Source: Gambelia wislizenii (taxonomy: Eukaryota; Chordata; Lepidosauria; Squamata; Crotaphytidae). From it: a DNA stretch of 64,000 nt. Location: contig JAUMIR010000005.1 in the NCBI GenBank assembly GCA_030847615.1, positions 173,566,596-173,630,595 of the forward strand, in the 5' to 3' direction. The notes under the pieces are model-generated. The model was not told the origin of the DNA. It was given only the letters and a program-made list of their open reading frames with translations, and did not search any database. Below are positions 45,598-57,374 of this stretch, in pieces (the stretch's first letter is position 1; each line of letters opens with the position of its first letter). The position numbers were made by a program, and so were the translations under genes.

Positions 45598-47318
45598 AGC
45601 AGGCCTTCTTGTTATCCTGAGTGTAATGATTTGAGAGGCACCAGCCTTAATAAATTGTAATGATGTAAGTCATTAGATGCAACTTCAGCATTAATTGGGA
45701 AATTTAGTTTCTGTTTGTTTGTTATTGTTTTTTTGTCAACACCCTAGTTAATTCCCACCTGGGAAAAAAAAACAGCAATATTGAGTGAGACAGTGTTCAT
45801 CAGGATCATGCCAAGTTATGACTGGGGACTCTCCACTGCCCTTACATTGTGGCCATCTTATTGCAGCTGTTTAAATTTTTAAAACAACATGTATGTTAAT
45901 TGCTTATAATCAATTAATGTTGTCTTAATTAGAAATTATGTGATTTTATGTCTAGATCATTGGAATGTAAATCCACATCTCCGGTGCCCTTTCCAATAAA
46001 TGCAAAGGGAAGGAAAGCTGTGCTGACAACCATTATAGCTAATTTTGATTGCAAGTCCTATATCAGCTTAGAACAACACAATAAGCATGTTTGTCCCAGC
46101 AGGTTGTTCACACTTCTCTTCTCTGAGGAGGAAATTAATACATCCATACACATTTCATAATCTTTGACGATTATCTTCTTTTGCCTCCCACGCTTTAGGG
46201 CTCAGCTGTTTACATAATCTACCTGTTGTGTCTTGTCTGAAAATCCTAAACATTGACTGAAGGATTACTTTTTGCTGCAAGTATTTGCTTTCACACAGTG
46301 AAGGCCAAGACCTGATGGATAGTTCTTCTACCTCTCATGGGAGTCTTAAGGGAGACCCCCAGAAGACCTCCTTTCCCCAGATGTTAGTTACATTTCTCAC
46401 CTATGCTGCTCCTGCTTTTCCAGTTCTGTGGGCCTTCTCAAATTTCATGACAGCTATTTCTTTATAATTTAGCACCACTTTAACTTCACGAGGTTATGAC
46501 TAACACTGAAGAACAGGATGCCCATATATCTGAGGTCTGTGAGATCCTACTATAGCCCACACTGTTTCTTCAGAATATCCAAAGGCCACATTTAATGACC
46601 TAATATTTTAGCCACAGTAAATGTGTGGCAAGTATAGGCTTTAAACAGAATAGCTCATACATAATATTGGGATGGATGAATTTGTCAGTTTTGCTTTCTC
46701 TCAGCTTATTTTTTTTTTAAGTTCACATTCTTTATGCCTTATTTGTGAAGATATGTGCAAATTGTTATCAAAACACACTGAATACAATTCTCATCTGTCT
46801 ACCCTGGCCAGAGTCAATAGAACCATCTTGTGCCTCCCTGCCATGAATTTGTTATAGATGAGGAGCCCCTCAGAGAAAAAGAGATGGCAACTGTAATTCA
46901 GCATCACAAAGGGCTCGATTTTCAGAGACTCATGCTTAATATTTAAAGCCCTTCTTATCAGTGGATAGATCTGCCAGTTCCTTTTTGCCCTGCATTCCAT
47001 ATCTTTTAAATTCTAACCTTTTCCTCTTTTTAAAAAACAATAAAGGACTATTTTATAAAGAAACTTTCCCTTTTTTATATAAAGGAAAGTTTTTACTTAA
47101 AAAATAATAGAATGAAACAAAATTGTCACCAAAAGTCGATCATCTAGCACTCTCTGATCTAAATTATCCAAAACAAAACACAAATTCTACAAACAAAATG
47201 TTTTGTACAATTGAGCCCATGTTTACACAGATCTGCTTAATGGTTTTACAGTGTTGTTTTCTAAAGTGATGAAAGGTGAGCCAGTAAATGTGTAAGAAAA
47301 ATACACATTTGTTAAGTA
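45598..47318. other. Intergenic, AT-rich, repeat-poor
   Basis: No repeat or gene recognised. 45640-45960 has several TAATTA/ATTAAT-like stretches (homeodomain-type sites), so a regulatory element is possible but unproven. Confidence 0.4.
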
Positions 47319-47518
47319 CATGCCCCCCCCATATTCACGGGACCTGTGGGAAGTTACCGTAGAGTAGCACTGGAGATGCTTAGAGAGGTGGCCTCTCTAG
47401 GCATTCCTAGGTCCTCCAGTGTAATTCTATGGGGTTTGCTATTACCCACAGTTTCAAGTATTTGTGGTCAGTCTGGGAATGTATCCCCCATGCATACGTG
47501 CAGGGGGGGGGCAACCTG
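47319..47518. mobile_element. Tigger-like MITE
   Basis: CATGCCCCCCCCATATTCAC at the left, GGGGGGGGGCAACCTG then TA at the right, with TA before the left end. Internal GAGGTGGCCTCTCTAGGCAT and GTCCTCCAGTGTAATTCTAT match the fragment at 40046. Confidence 0.6.
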
Positions 47519-47529
47519 TATCTTCAAAC

Positions 47530-47690
47530 CAACTTATAGGGTTTTCTTAGCAAGATTTATTAAGAAGTTTACTGTTTAGGGTGAGAGTGTGACTTGCCCA
47601 AGACTGGGTTTCCATGGCTGAATGGGGATTCCAACCCTGGTCTCCCGGTGACCTAGTCTAGCACTCAAAGTATGACATCACACTGGCATT
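47530..47690 (-). mobile_element. Sauria SINE, minus strand, partial
   Basis: TTATAGGGTTTTCTTAGCAA, GACTTGCCCAAGACTGGG, TTTCCATGGCTGAATGGGGA and GTCTAGCACTCAAAG. Degenerate reverse complement of the SINE body and tRNA head. Confidence 0.75.
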
Positions 47691-48231
47691 CAAGATGGAC
47701 ATATGAGTATGAGAGAGGAAATGACTGGGACCACAGCAGGAATGAAATTAGAGAGACCCATGCAGGAAATGGGTATTTGTTCTGTATAACAATACAATAT
47801 AGTGGAGGTACTGATTTCACATTATGTTTTAGCACATAAATGTGTGCTTGTGACACCTGAGGGCTTTATGATTTAAGAATCAATTCTCTTGGACCAAGCA
47901 CAAGATTCTAACCATCCAGTCTGTGCACTCAAGAATGGTGAAAAATGGGAACCCACATCTTCCTCTCAATGTGCTTTTAACATCTGTCTTTACATGTCAT
48001 ACCAAAAATGTTTTGTGTAAATCTGGCTCTTCTTACATTTTTCTGTGGCACTCCTGAGTTTATTTTTCCCAAGGTGATAACATACAAATTATGAAAAGAG
48101 TGGACATGGATTCCCATAAAATTTGCATATGATAATTTATATGAAAAATTAGACATTAGTGCCATAATTTAAACAGAAATACAATATTTCTCTTTGCTGT
48201 GGGAAAAGCTAGGACTGTGTCCAGACACTAA

Positions 48232-48458
48232 GAAGATTATCACACTACACTATTATAGCACTATTAATCCACTTTAACTGCTATGGCTGCCTGCAAATCT
48301 CAATTTTCCTGAGATTTGCAATATAGGGAGGGGCATTTAGAATTCTCAACCAGAGAGCTCTTAGGCCTCACTAAACTACAAACCCCAGAATTCCACAGGA
48401 GGCAGCTATATCAGTTAAAGTGGTATAACAACGCTAGAACAGTAGTGTGATAAAGTCC
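48232..48458. mobile_element. Harbinger-like palindromic MITE, TAA TSD
   Basis: Left end GAAGATTATCACACTACACT, right end AGTAGTGTGATAAAGTCC, with TAA on both sides (48229-48231, 48459-48461). The interior shares CAAACCCCAGAATTCCACAG and AGTTAAAGTGG with 28790-29013. Confidence 0.75.
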
Positions 48459-48599
48459 TAACTGCAGTTGGTGGCTTCCATAGCAGAGGAACTGTGAATC
48501 TGCTCCAGGTTCTAGTCTTGGTAATATGTGATGAAAAGTTCTCAGCCTGACCAAGAAAGGAATGACCTAGAGCCATGAAACTTAAATGCTATTCCGCTT

Positions 48600-49660
48600 A
48601 TTCACCCTGAAGTTTGACAGGCTTGGCACATCATTTCTCAAGTTTCTTTAACTCTTAAAAAATAGATATATTCTGATGCCTGATCCCTGAAATACAGTTC
48701 TGCTCCTGCTATCACCTTTGAATTATTCCGATATTTCCTTCCTTTCAAACTTTTTAAAAAGTTTGGAAACAGGAAATAGTCACATGGAGCAAGATCTGGT
48801 GAATAGGGTGGATGGTCTGTGCACTCAAACCCAAATTCTTCAAAACATGCATTGTCTTGCCAGCCCTGTGAGCAGGTGCAATGTCCTGCAAAAAGAGACC
48901 TTTCTGCAGTTTCCTTCTCCATTTTTCCTTCAATACCTCCTGTAATAAGCACAGCAAGTTAGAGTAGTATTTTGCATTGACTGTTCGGCCCTTTTCAAGA
49001 TAGTCATCAAAATACCTTCCTTATCCCCCAAAACTGTCGCCATGACCTTTCTAGGTGGCTTTTGAGTCTTGAATTTCTTTGGCCATGGAAAATACGAATG
49101 CCGCCAAGAACTGTGGTTTGATCCCTGAAGCACAGTAAGGTAACCATGTTTCAGCAACACTGATGAGTCATTCAAAAAAAAACCCCACTAGATCGCTCAA
49201 AATCACTAGATTGCTCAAAATGCTGCAACATCAAAATGCTGCAAAATTGGAGGTATCAATTCGATTTTGTTTCTGGTCAGCATTCTAACATTTCAGTACC
49301 CACTTGGCTTCTGCATAGGTAACTGCTAATGAATTATAAACCCAGTTCATTCCCAGGATATCTCTAGTGGCTCAGCAATTGTTTTACCTGAGACTCACTG
49401 ATCTGCTAAAATCAGGTCATGAACACGCTCAACAATTTTCAGTTGACACTGTTAAAGCCTCCCAGACCTTGCTGCATGTTTGGTCTCAAAATCTCCATGC
49501 TGAAGGGTGGCATACCTCTTCTTCACCATTTGAGTATGACAGGCACTTGTCACTCAGGGGTTGGTTACATGACCATTTTTAATGCGAAAAATGCTGGCTT
49601 ACCTCCTTTTCGATTCAGAACTGAGCAGTTTACACAATTTTCGCCGTTCCAATAAATCCC
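48600..49660 (-). pseudogene. Mariner-type transposase, decayed
   Basis: On the minus strand, fragments in order: an N-terminal helix-turn-helix remnant (49320-49640), KKFKTQKPPRKVMATVLGDK (49022-49080 region), LKEKWRRKLQKGLFLQDIAP with AHRAGKTMHVLKNLG, then TDHPPYSPDLAPCDYFLF. QDIAPAH and SPDLAPCDYF hold the second and third acidic residues of the mariner DD34D triad. Several frameshifts and stops. Terminal inverted repeats could not be defined. Mobilises DNA by cut-and-paste at TA sites when intact; this copy is dead. Confidence 0.85.
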
Positions 49661-49779
49661 AATAAATTAGTGATTTTGCAGCTCACATGGGAGGGGCATG
49701 GCCTACATGACTGATAGTCATGGAGGCCTATCTCATGCGGGGTGAAAAGGACAGCAGCAGCGGAGAGGTCCAGAGCCCC

Positions 49780-50440
49780 CAGCAGCCAACGAACGGGAAA
49801 GGGGGGCGCAGGAGGAAGAGACTTCAGCGGTGGACATACGGGCCTATGGGATTGTCCCATAGGCCCGTCTGTCTGCCGCCACTGCCCATTCCTTCCTGTG
49901 CCTCTCTTTCCCATTTGCCCCAGCAGCCAGCGAACGAGGAAGGGGGGCAGGGAGGAAGAGGCTTCAGCTGCAGACAGACAGGCCTACTGTAGGCCCATCT
50001 GTCTGCATCTTAAGCCTCTTCCTCCCTGCACCCTCCCCCTTCACCGGTTGCCCCAGCAGCCAGCAAACGAGTAAGGGGGGCAGGGAGGAAGAGGCTTCAG
50101 TGGTGGACAGACGGGCCTACCATAGGCCTGTCTGTCCGCTGCTGAAGCCTCTTCCTCCACCCCCCCTTTCTTATTCACCCCAGCAGCCAGTGAATAAGGA
50201 AGGGGGGACAGGGAGGAAGAGGCTTCAGCGGCAGATAGACAGGCCTATGGGCCCATCTGTCCACCACTGAAGCCTCTCCCTCCCTGTGCCCCCCTTCCCC
50301 TTTTACCCCAGCAGCTGGGAAATAGGGAAGGGGGGGACAGGGAGGAACAGGCAGCAGCGGTGGACAGACAGGCCTGTCTATCTGCCCCTTCAGCCAGTGA
50401 ACAGGGAAAGGGAGAGCACTGGGGTTGCCCAGTCCATCCT
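49780..50440. repeat. Tandem array of palindromic units
   Basis: Five units begin at about 49780, 49921, 50054, 50181 and 50309, so the spacing is 127-141 bases. Each starts CAGCAGCCAG and runs AGGAAGGGGGGCAGGGAGG, AAGAGGCTTCAGC, GGACAGACAGGCCTA, then turns back through TAGGCCCGTCTGTC, TGAAGCCTCTTCCTCC and CCCCCCTTCC. Every unit can fold into a long hairpin. GC-rich and purine/pyrimidine skewed, unlike its surroundings. No gene. Confidence 0.88.
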
Positions 50441-51041
50441 AAAAAAAATGGCAGATCCAGTATTGCAAGGCATCCCTTGCAAGCCTGCCCCCTCCGAGGT
50501 CTGACCAATAGCATGTCAGCTCTGTTGTGAGCCCCAGCTCCACAATTGTTGCTGGTAATTCACAGAGCCAATAGTGCACAACTTTACCAAACTTTTGAAA
50601 AAAGTTAGAAAAAATAGCAAAAGCTTATATCATACATCTTGTGGGTTGTATGATTTTGGCACCCTTCCTTCTGAACATGGTGACATTGGCCCGAAATTCA
50701 TGTGAACTATTAGGATTCTGGGTGAATCAGTTGAGGATGATTATTCTTTTGCAGTGTAAACCACGCCTCAATGTTTGCATCATACACTCATGGATTTCCT
50801 TTGGAATTCCCCCCCCCCTTGTAGGAACAGGAGCTTCATGATGGTCTGGAGTTGAACATTTGAAAATTCCACGTTTTTCATTAACATGTTTCTATCAACA
50901 ATCTGAGAAAATTCAGAACTTAGAGCTACAATCCAGCAAACTGGCAATTTACAATACAAAAGAACACTCTACAGTGACAAAATTATGCTCAGATATTGGA
51001 AAGAACTTTTCAGCACCCCCCCTCACAGTAAAGTAACTATC
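50441..51041. other. Intergenic, nothing specific seen
   Basis: AT-rich stretch between the palindromic array and the L1 target duplication. No motif recognised. Confidence 0.4.
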
Positions 51042-51088
51042 CAAGGTGCTGGACCCTTCTCCAGAGTAGGTTCAGTAACTTGGAAAGT
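51042..51088. repeat. Target-site duplication of L1, left copy (47 bp)
   Basis: Starts CAAGGTGCTGGACCCTTCTC and ends AACTTGGAAAGT. Identical by eye to 56396-56442, exactly at the other end of the L1. Unusually long for an L1 TSD. Confidence 0.88.
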
Positions 51089-51443
51089 AAGATAAATTAA
51101 AAAAAACCCCAAATATTTACATTCTTACATGTAGGAAATAAACAGAAAAATTAAAACTCATACATATAAATTCAATATTAATTTGTAGGTTTTCCTACGT
51201 CATGTATTCTTTAAGCTAATACATCTTTGACTCCCTTATTCTCCTGACTAACCTTCTATACTCTCATCATTCTGTACATCATTTCTAATTCGATTCCTCT
51301 GTACTTTCCTTTAATTAACTTTAAATTAAATCGTCTATCAAGTTTTATGCCCTCTTCTGGGGTGTTCTGGCACTTAACTCTACCACCAATTTTCAATTTA
51401 CACATATACATTGAATACATCTAAAGAGGGATATATATATTAT

Positions 51444-54400
51444 TCAACAGCTACTGATTGCTGCGATTTTTCCCCATCTTTTCTCCAAATATTCGGAAAC
51501 ACTGTTCCAGTCCCTTATATATTTTTCTATAGTTTGTCCTTTCATGAGCATTGTTAATTTATCTAATTGAATTATTTCAAAAAGTTTTTCAAGCCATTGA
51601 TCTACTGTAGGGTGGTCTTTCACTTTCAACATTCTAGCGAAGGTTATTCTCGCTGTCACAAGCATATAAAAGATTATTTTCCCATGCTCTTTTTCCATAT
51701 TGTCTTCAATCATTCCCAGTAAATATATTTCAGGTTTATTTTGTAATTTAATATTCAGAATTTCTTCAATTACTTTTTGAATTTGTCTCCAATATCTAGA
51801 TGCCACCTTACAGTCCCACCACATATGGAAAAAGGTACCGTTTCTATCCCCACACTTCCAACAGTTGCTTGGAGTTCCTTTATACATTAAAGATAATTTG
51901 TGAGGGGACAAGTACCATCTATAAAACATCTTATATACATTTTCTTTGATGCTTTGAGATAATGTTAACTTTATTTGTTTTGTCCACATTCTTTCCCATC
52001 TTGATATTTCTATTATATGTCCAATATTTTGTGCCCATACTATCATGTTGTTTTTAACTGCCTCTTCTTCTGTATATCACTTTAAAAGAAGTCTATAAAA
52101 TCTTGATATCATATTTTTGTTTCCTAGTTTGATAATATTTTCCCAATCAGTTTTATCTGCTGTAATTCCTTCCAATTTAACATCCATCCTATATCTTTCT
52201 CTCATTTGCTTATAGAGATACCAGTGACAGTCTATATTATCTTCTTTCATTTCTTCTTTCTTCATTTCATTATGTAATTTCCTCCATCAATTTTCAATAT
52301 GTCACTGTATCTTGACCATTGCTGTGTGGGGATTCCTTCTCTACCAAAGAAAGCCTCATGAGGAGAGACCCAAATTGGGATTTTAGGGAATAATCTATTC
52401 TTGTATTTTTTCCAAACTCTGATTAACGATCCTCTAAGACAATGATTATTAAAGTCCTTATTTATTGTTTCTTTATTATAGAAGAGATAAGCATGCCATC
52501 CATACCAATTCTCGTCGCCTTCTAATCTCAGTAGACTCTCCTCATTTAACAACACCCATTCCTTTAACCAAGTTAGACTACAAGCATCATGATATAGCTC
52601 CAAATTTGGAACATTCAGGCCTCCTCTTCCTTTGTCGTCTTGTAATATTTTAATTTTTAATTTAGGCTTTTTTCCATCCCATATGAATTTAGTGATATCC
52701 GCTTGCCATTCTCTGAAGCTCTCTTTGGTTTGTATTATGGGGATTGTTTGAAATAGGAATATCATTTTCGGCAATATATTCATTTTAACTGCATTTATTC
52801 TTCCTAAAAATGATAGGTTCAGGCATTTCCAATTAATCATGTCTTTCTTAATTTGGGCCCACATTTTTTTATAGTTATTTGAAAATAAGTCTTTATTTTT
52901 ATTTGTTATGTTCATGCCTAAGTATTTTACAGAGTTTACAACTTTGAAGCTTGTTTGTTCCTCTATCTCTTGTTTTTCTTTCTCTGTAAGGTTTTTGGTA
53001 ATTATCATTGTCTTTCCATTGTTATTTTTAGTCCTGAGATTCTTCCAAATTCCTCCAATATATTTAATAATGGATATATCTCTTCTTGTGGGTCACTCAA
53101 AGAAATCACTAGGTCATCTGCATACATTTTTAATTTAAAGTCATGCTTTCCAATCTTAATTCCTTTTATTTTCTCTTCCTTATTAAGTCTTATACTCAAT
53201 AATTCCATGATTAACAAGAATAATAATGGGGATAGAGGACATCCTTGCTGAGTCCCCTTCTGTATTTGAAAACTTTCCGTTCTTTCCCCATTTATTAATA
53301 GTCTTGCGGTTTGTGTATTGTAGATGGCTTTAATCCAGTTGATAAATCTGTCTCCAGCATTTATTTGAATTAGAATTTTAATCATTGTTTCTCAGTCTAC
53401 ATTATCAAACGCTTTTTCTATGTCTAGAAATATTAACACCAGCTTCTTATCTTTGTGTTTTTCATGATATTCTATTAGATTCACCACATGTCTGATATTA
53501 TCTTTCATGTACCTTTCAGGGAGGAAGCCTCTCTGGTCTTCTTGAATTTGTTTTGTTAAAACTTTCTTAAGTCTGCTTGCCAGAATTGATGCAAATATCT
53601 TGTAGTCTACATTGAGCAATGAGATTGGACAATAATTTTTCAGATCTTGTGGGTCTCTGTCTTCTTTATGCAACAGTGTAATGTATGCTTCTTCCCATGA
53701 TTGTGGGTACGATCCTTTTAGGATGGAATTCATTGCCGTTTTAAGTGGTTGTAATATCTGATTCTCCATTACTTTATAAAACATTGTTGTGAATCCGCCC
53801 AGACCTGGAGCTTTTTCTATTTTTAACTTCTTTATTGCTTCAATAATTTCTTCTGTCACAATCGATTTATTCAATATTTCTGTTTGTTCCTCTGTACATG
53901 TTGACATCTTATGTTCTCTGAAGAATGTTTGCAGATTCTCCTGATAACCTCTTTGTTTTCTGTACAATGCCACATAATAACCCCTAAAGATCTGTTTTAT
54001 TTTTTTTTGATGAGAATATATCACGTCTCCTTGTTTTACCTTTGTTATGAGATTTCTGTTTCTTTGTTTTCTTAACTGACATGCCAACCACCTCCCTGAT
54101 TTATTCGCGTATTCAAAATTTCTTTGTTTTATATATTGAAGTCTTTTTTGAATTTCCTCAGTCATATCTGTCTTTAATTGTTCTTTTAATATTTTACTAT
54201 CTCTTAACAGCTTCTTATTCAGTGGGTTTTGTTGTAGGTTTTTTTTTCTGTCTCTAATTTCTTCTTGAATTTTCTTAAATCTTTCCTCCTTTTTTTTTTA
54301 ATAGTGAGCTCTTCTGAATAAAAAATCCTCTTATAACCGCCTTAAAAGTGTCCCATAATATGGCTGGTTCAATGCCTTCTGTCTGGTTTTCTTTTAAAAA

Positions 54401-55223
54401 CCATTTTGTTTCTTGTTTCGCCCTCTGAATTACTTCCTCTCTCTGCAACAAACTATTATTCAGACGCCATCTGTATTCCGCTTTCCTCCAATCCAATAAT
54501 TCAAGCAGAACTGGATTATGGTCCAACCAGATTCTTGGCAATATTTCAATCTTCTTAATATTATTACACAAATTCTGGGAGATCATGTAAAAATCAATCC
54601 TAGAATAGGAATTATGTCTGTCTGAATAATATGTGAATTCTTTAGCATTGTCATATTTGTATCTCCATGCGTCTATTAATGATAGATTTTCTTTTAACAT
54701 TTCAAATGTTTTAGGAAGTTTCCCATGCCTTTTCTTTGTTTTCTTCCGAGTTTTCCTATCCAGGTCCAGGGATGTTATTGCATTCCAGTCTCCGCATAAA
54801 ATCATAGTGTCATAGTCCAAATCTACCAATTTTTCCATCAAAGATTTATAAAATACACTCTTCTTTTCCAGGGGTGAATATAATCTGAGGAGCAATTTTT
54901 TAATTATTATTTTATTTTATTTTATTTTGCAATGTTACAATTTCTGTTATAATATATCTTCCTTCTGGGTCATTATAGATCTCTTGTGTTTGGAGTTTAT
55001 GATTAGCATAGATCACTACCCCTTTCTTTTTATCTTCAGAAGCGGATATATATTCTTTTCCAAATTTTCTACATCTTAACAAGTTCTTATCCTTGGATTT
55101 AATATGTGTTTCTTGCAAACAGATTATATCGCACTTCTGCTTCCCGATTAAATGAAAGATTTTTTTCCTTTTCTCTGGTGCATTAAGTCCTTTAACATTC
55201 CAGGTTAAAATTTTTAAATTCAT
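51444..55223 (-). pseudogene. L1 ORF2 (endonuclease / reverse transcriptase)
   Basis: Starts MNLKILTWNVKGLNAPEKRK, the APE-type endonuclease start, with CLQETHIK nearby (catalytic Glu) and later CGDWNAI and DHNPVLLE. The RT has APGLGGFTTMFYK, NYCPISLLNVDYKI, FLDIEKAFDNVD, GTQQGCPLSPLLF and the catalytic YADD in KMYADDLVIS. The C-terminus has CWKCGDRNGTFFHMWWDC, the L1 Cys motif. Breaks: a (TTTTA)n insertion near 54900-54930, a frameshift in an A-run at about 54276-54300, a TGA at 53392-53394 just after FDNVD, frameshifts near 53005-53030 and 52262, and a TGA at 52077. About 1,250 codons in total, normal for L1. Confidence 0.92.
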
Positions 55224-55289
55224 TTTCTCACTTCTATTATAGTTTTATTTATCTTAAATTTACTATCTTCTAATAATTTAATCTTCTGC

Positions 55290-56247
55290 TTATTCTATCT
55301 CTTCTTCTGACTGGCGTTCTTCTTCCTCTGTTTCTTCTTCTCCTTCCTCTCCTTCTCCTTCTCCTGCGATTCCACCTTCGGCTCCTTCGGCTTCTTCTAC
55401 TCCTTCTTCTTGTTGTCTTTCCTGTTGCATTTTTCTTTTAGAGAGTTTCAAGTCTTTTTTATATTTTTTCTAGTAATTCTTCTGCTTTTGGCATTGAATT
55501 TATTCTGAAGTTCTTTTGTTTATATCTAAAAGATATCCCTTCTAATCTTTCCCACGTATATCTAATTCCATTATCTCTTAGTTGTTGTGTCAAGGGTGTG
55601 TAGTTTCTTCTTTTTTTAAGTATTCTCGTTGGTATATCTTTGAACACCAAAACACTGCTGCCTTCAATCTCGAACTTTTGCTCATAATTTTTCTGTAGAA
55701 ATAAATCTCTGGTCTTTTTTCGGACAAAATAGATCACCACATCCCTTGGTAAATTCTTCTGTTTTGCAATTTTAGTTGACAGTCTATATATTTTATCAAT
55801 CTCCCACTCAAATTGTGTCTTAGTTTTGCCCATAAATTTTGCTAACTTTGGTACCAAATATTTATATAAATCTTCATCAGACTGCTCTCTTAAACCTCTT
55901 ATTTTCAAACAATTTTCCCTTCATCTCATTTCCTGGAGTGCTTTCTCATCCAATTCCTGCTCCTTACCTTCTTCAAATGTCACCGTTTTCCCCCCCAAGT
56001 TTTCAACCTTACCTTCCAATGAATCTACTTTTTCCTTTAATTTCTTTGATTCAACTGTCACTTTATCTATTGATTCTTTAATGTTTTTCAGATCTCTTTT
56101 CATTTCCTGCTTGAATTCAGTTCTCATTTCACATAATTCTTCATGTAGTAATCTGATTTCATCCAAAATTGGATTTTGACTTGGTTGATTAGATTCAATG
56201 GAGGGTCTCCTTATCGTCTGTATAGTAGTTTGTGTTGTTTTCCTCAT
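55290..56247 (-). pseudogene. L1 ORF1 (RNA-binding chaperone) with acidic tail
   Basis: Starts MRKTTQTTIQTIRRPSIESN. A coiled coil follows (heptads in KNIKESIDKVTVESKKLKEK, VDSLEGKVENLG). An in-frame TGA (55921-55923) interrupts. The RRM/C-terminal part then reads KIRGLREQSDEDLYKYLVPK to INSMPKAEELLEKI. That frame stops at 55459. A one-base shift gives KKDLKLSKRKMQQ and a Glu-rich tail of about 47 residues (EEGVEEAEGAEGG, GEEGEEETEEEERQSEEEIE) ending at 55290. ORF1p binds L1 RNA as a trimer. The acidic tail is unusual for mammalian L1. Confidence 0.82.
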
Positions 56248-56395
56248 GCTTTTTCACTTCTATTTTACTACTTTTGCCTCTTCTATATTTTAACTATTTT
56301 CCCCACTTCAATATATTGTAATATAGCTTATTTTTGATTATTGGTTTTGTTGTTTTATGATACAATTTTAGTATGTTAAAGTATTACCTTTGCAG

Positions 56396-56442
56396 CAAGG
56401 TGCTGGACCCTTCTCCAGAGTAGGTTCAGTAACTTGGAAAGT
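56396..56442. repeat. Target-site duplication of L1, right copy (47 bp)
   Basis: Perfect match to 51042-51088. The flanking bases differ on both sides (C/G before, AAGAT/TCCTT after), so the repeat boundaries are sharp. Confidence 0.88.
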
Positions 56443-57362
56443 TCCTTTAAGGCTCAGACTACATTCCAGAATGGATTCACCACCCCAGTGACATGGAAGC
56501 CACAATCCACCTCTGACTGTTGATGTACAATGCTCCTGCTTCCCTTCTTAAAGATATGTGTTGATCTTCTGTATTGGCCTTAATATGTAATTAGGTAACA
56601 TCTCCTAGCTTGACCTCTCCCCACAAGCCTATCTTAACAGCCAGCAGCCACATTCAGTGAGGAGGTCTGTTCAACTACTGATCAGGGCACATCTCCCACC
56701 AGCAGATGAGGCTGCACCAATCAGAAGCAGGACACCTGTCACAGCAATTTGTCACAGTCTCACTCGCTGGTGGGAAGAGTCCAGAATTGTCATTCTTCTT
56801 GTGACCTAATCAGCAGTTGAACAGACCTCTTTCACCTGGTGGAGCTGTTGGCTGTTAAGGCAGACTGGGGAGGGGATATTTACATACTCTTATAGTAAGA
56901 CTACCTAATCTTACTGAATACAGATGCATAACTCCAGGTTATAAATCCATAATTGCAAAACAATGCCAGCCCTTATATTTAAAATGAGCAAATGGGGACC
57001 TACAGATACAGGACTACCTTCTGCACAGTAGGACAGATGGTCACCTTAGCTTGATTGCTGCAGATGTTCATGTCTCCTCCTCTATACCTTCAAATCATTA
57101 GCAAACTGTTTTTAGAAAGCAAGGCCAAGATCTCACTGCATGACAGCTTTACTGCTAATTGTTAAGCTGCTACAGAAGGAAGGAAGCGTGCTTGCTTGTT
57201 TATGCATCTATTTGTCTATTCCTTATAATAATATTTCCATTATTAAATATAAGATCATTTCAGCTAATGCAGGCGGGGGGGTGGAATCAGTCCTTCATGG
57301 GGAGGATATCTCCATGAATATACATTTTGAGGAATACTATTAATATATAGATATTGTAAATC
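56443..57362. other. Intergenic, nothing specific seen
   Basis: Continues the pre-L1 target locus. 56600-56870 contains a loose inverted relation (GGTCTGTTCAACTACTGATC against TAATCAGCAGTTGAACAGAC), suggesting an older foldback of about 230 bases. Confidence 0.45.
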
Positions 57363-57374
57363 ACAATCTCTTTT

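Larger units (their letters stand above)
51089..56395 (-). mobile_element. L1-type LINE, near full length
   Basis: 5.3-kb element on the minus strand with a 5' UTR of about 150 bases (56248-56395), ORF1, ORF2 and a 3' UTR of about 355 bases (51089-51443). Perfect 47-bp direct repeats flank it. On the element's own strand the 3' end reads GGGGTTTTTTTTAATTTATC and has no clear poly(A) tail. ORF order, coiled-coil ORF1, APE-type endonuclease, RT and a Cys-rich C-terminus identify L1. Both ORFs carry stops and frameshifts. Confidence 0.92.

Noticed and set aside
48718..48945. Plus-strand frame at the mariner
   Set aside because: Antisense shadow of the minus-strand mariner transposase remnant.
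49780..50440. CRISPR-like array
   Set aside because: Repeats are contiguous 127-141 base palindromic units with no unique spacers, in a vertebrate genome.
49630..50514. Several overlapping open frames
   Set aside because: Stop-poor because the palindromic array is GC-rich; low-complexity translations on both strands.
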